From assembly GCA_947167725.1 (NCBI GenBank), contig CAMVJF010000100.1, forward strand, positions 1 through 6,599: DNA of 6,599 nucleotides, written 5' to 3'. This DNA comes from an uncultured Clostridia bacterium (lineage in GTDB: Bacteria > Bacillota > Clostridia > Oscillospirales > Oscillospiraceae). Shown piece after piece: positions 5,931 through 6,599 of the stretch. Position 1 is the stretch's first letter. Each line of letters starts with the position of its first letter. A model generated the notes under the pieces. It was given only the letters and a program-made list of their open reading frames with translations. It ran no database searches and was not told the origin of the DNA. Both the position numbers and the translations under genes were made by a program.

Positions 5931-6305
5931 TCAACGGCGTTTTTCCGGAATGATTTCGATCCAATAGCCGTCGGGATCCTCGATGAAATAAATGCCCATC
6001 GACGGGTTTTCAAAGCAGATGCAGCCGAGTTTTTCATGCAGGGCGTGAGCCTCGTCCATGTCCGGCGCGGTAAAGGCCAGGTGGAATTCCTGCTCGCCGA
6101 GATCATAGGGTTCGCTTCGGTCGCGCAGCCATGTGAGCTCAAGTTGGAAATCGCTCCTGCCGTCGCCGAGAAACTTGAGGATGAAGCTGCCGTCGGCGGC
6201 CTTTTTCTCCCGCACGACCTTCAGCCCCAGCGCCTCGTCATAGAACTTCAGCGAACGATCAAGGTCGAGAACGTTGAAATTGAAATGATTGAATGTGAAT
6301 GCCAT
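5931..6305 (-). CDS. VOC family protein, glyoxalase I-like (lactoylglutathione lyase type)
   Basis: A 124-residue cytoplasmic metalloenzyme of the vicinal oxygen chelate superfamily. It resembles glyoxalase I (GloA), which isomerises the hemithioacetal of methylglyoxal and a thiol. All four positions that bind metal in E. coli GlxI are kept: H7 (FNHFNF), E56 (LELTW), H75 (EFHLAF) and E117 (YWIEII). The end carries the characteristic EDPDGYWIE signature at 109-117. Two beta-alpha-beta-beta-beta modules are covered, so the gene is complete. ATG 6305 follows AAGGAGG with a 10-base spacer; the in-frame upstream extension to 6356 crosses the predicted promoter. Clostridia generally lack glutathione, so the thiol cofactor or the substrate may differ, and a different VOC activity is possible. 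It may be transcribed alone or read into ilvA-ridA, 111 bases downstream. Confidence 0.88.
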   Translation of the reverse strand: MAFTFNHFNFNVLDLDRSLKFYDEALGLKVVREKKAADGSFILKFLGDGRSDFQLELTWLRDRSEPYDLGEQEFHLAFTAPDMDEAHALHEKLGCICFENPSMGIYFIEDPDGYWIEIIPEKRR

Positions 6306-6328
6306 GTGCTGATCGCCTCCTTGCGTTG

Positions 6329-6358
6329 AGTATAACATAAACAGGGGAGAGATCACAA
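6329..6358 (-). promoter_or_regulatory. Extended -10 promoter of the VOC gene
   Basis: On the minus strand, a -10 TATACT (6329-6334) is preceded by TG plus one base (extended -10). A weaker -35, TTGTGA (6353-6358), sits 18 bases upstream and overlaps the stop codon of the gene at the right edge. The predicted leader is roughly 20 bases. Confidence 0.6.
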
Positions 6359-6598
6359 GAGAAGGCTTTCTTTTGTTTCCGCGCGATCATGGAAAAGCAG
6401 CACGCCCTCGCAAAACGGATCCGCTTCCTTCTCCCGCTGCCGCGCGAAAGATTTCTTCGCAGGCCCCTGATCGAAGGAGAAGCCGGGGGGCGACAGAGTT
6501 TCGAGATTCTCACGGCACAGCACGGCGTCCGCGCCGAGCACGGCGTATCGCGCGTCGTCAGGGAACGCGGACGGCAACGCGAAAAAATTATGTAAACC
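6353..6598 (-). CDS. C-terminal end of an unrecognised protein, partial at right edge
   Basis: An open frame enters from the right edge and ends at TGA 6353, giving about 81 residues with no N-terminus. Third codon positions are strongly G/C, as in the other genes here, which supports real coding; the opposite strand also has an open frame but it is arginine-rich and looks like a shadow. The visible part holds FPDDARYAVLGADAVLCREN, then a charged stretch (KKSFARQREKEADPF) and ends GVLLFHDRAETKESLLL. There is no membrane segment and no motif I can name. The stop codon overlaps the -35 of the VOC promoter, so the gene is immediately upstream in the same direction. Confidence 0.55.
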   Translation of the reverse strand, partial: GLHNFFALPSAFPDDARYAVLGADAVLCRENLETLSPPGFSFDQGPAKKSFARQREKEADPFCEGVLLFHDRAETKESLLL

Positions 6599-6599
6599 A

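Noticed and set aside
6389..6595. Plus-strand 68-residue open frame at the right edge
   Set aside because: Arg-rich product without a ribosome site; the minus-strand frame through the same bases has the GC-rich third positions expected of a gene here.

Overview
The window is a gene-dense, visibly GC-rich stretch. Codon third positions are strongly G/C, ribosome binding sites are strong AGGAGG-like, and promoters are SigA type. Together with the mix of genes (FolD plus FchA, an ECF transporter S component, a SigA-driven lipoprotein) this suggests a GC-rich anaerobic Clostridia, perhaps an Oscillospiraceae-like gut bacterium. That placement is inference. Nine protein-coding genes are supported, two of them cut by the window edges. 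No gap without a gene exceeds about 200 bases, and I see no RNA genes, mobile elements or CRISPR arrays.

Left half (1-3371, minus strand): a compact folate/one-carbon operon read right to left. A promoter at 3343-3371 drives folD (methylene-THF dehydrogenase family), folC (folylpolyglutamate synthase), fchA (methenyl-THF cyclohydrolase family) and an ECF-type S component, FolT-like, that runs off the left edge. Gene spacings are 2, 15 and 14 bases, with ribosome sites inside or next to the previous stop codon. The set would import a folate, trap it as polyglutamate, and interconvert methylene-, methenyl- and formyl-THF. The most notable feature is that FolD has lost the lysine and glutamine used for the cyclohydrolase step, while a separate cyclohydrolase-family protein, FchA, is encoded two genes downstream. 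The two half-reactions therefore appear to be split between two proteins of one operon.

Middle (3372-4209, plus strand): a divergently transcribed lipoprotein of unknown function with its own promoter. It ends at a strong hairpin with A-tract and T-tract flanks that can stop transcription from both sides. A short palindrome lies between the two divergent promoters.

Right half (4234-6598, minus strand): ilvA (threonine/serine ammonia-lyase with a C-terminal ACT domain) overlaps ridA (enamine/imine deaminase) by 4 bases, under a good promoter at 5850-5878. RidA removes the reactive enamines/imines that IlvA releases, so the pair makes metabolic sense. Upstream is a small glyoxalase I-like VOC protein with its own extended -10 promoter, then the C-terminal end of an unrecognised protein at the right edge.

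No wholly new system is evident. The best candidates for a second look are the FolD/FchA division of labour with its operon-linked folate importer, the divergent control region, and the two unrecognised proteins.
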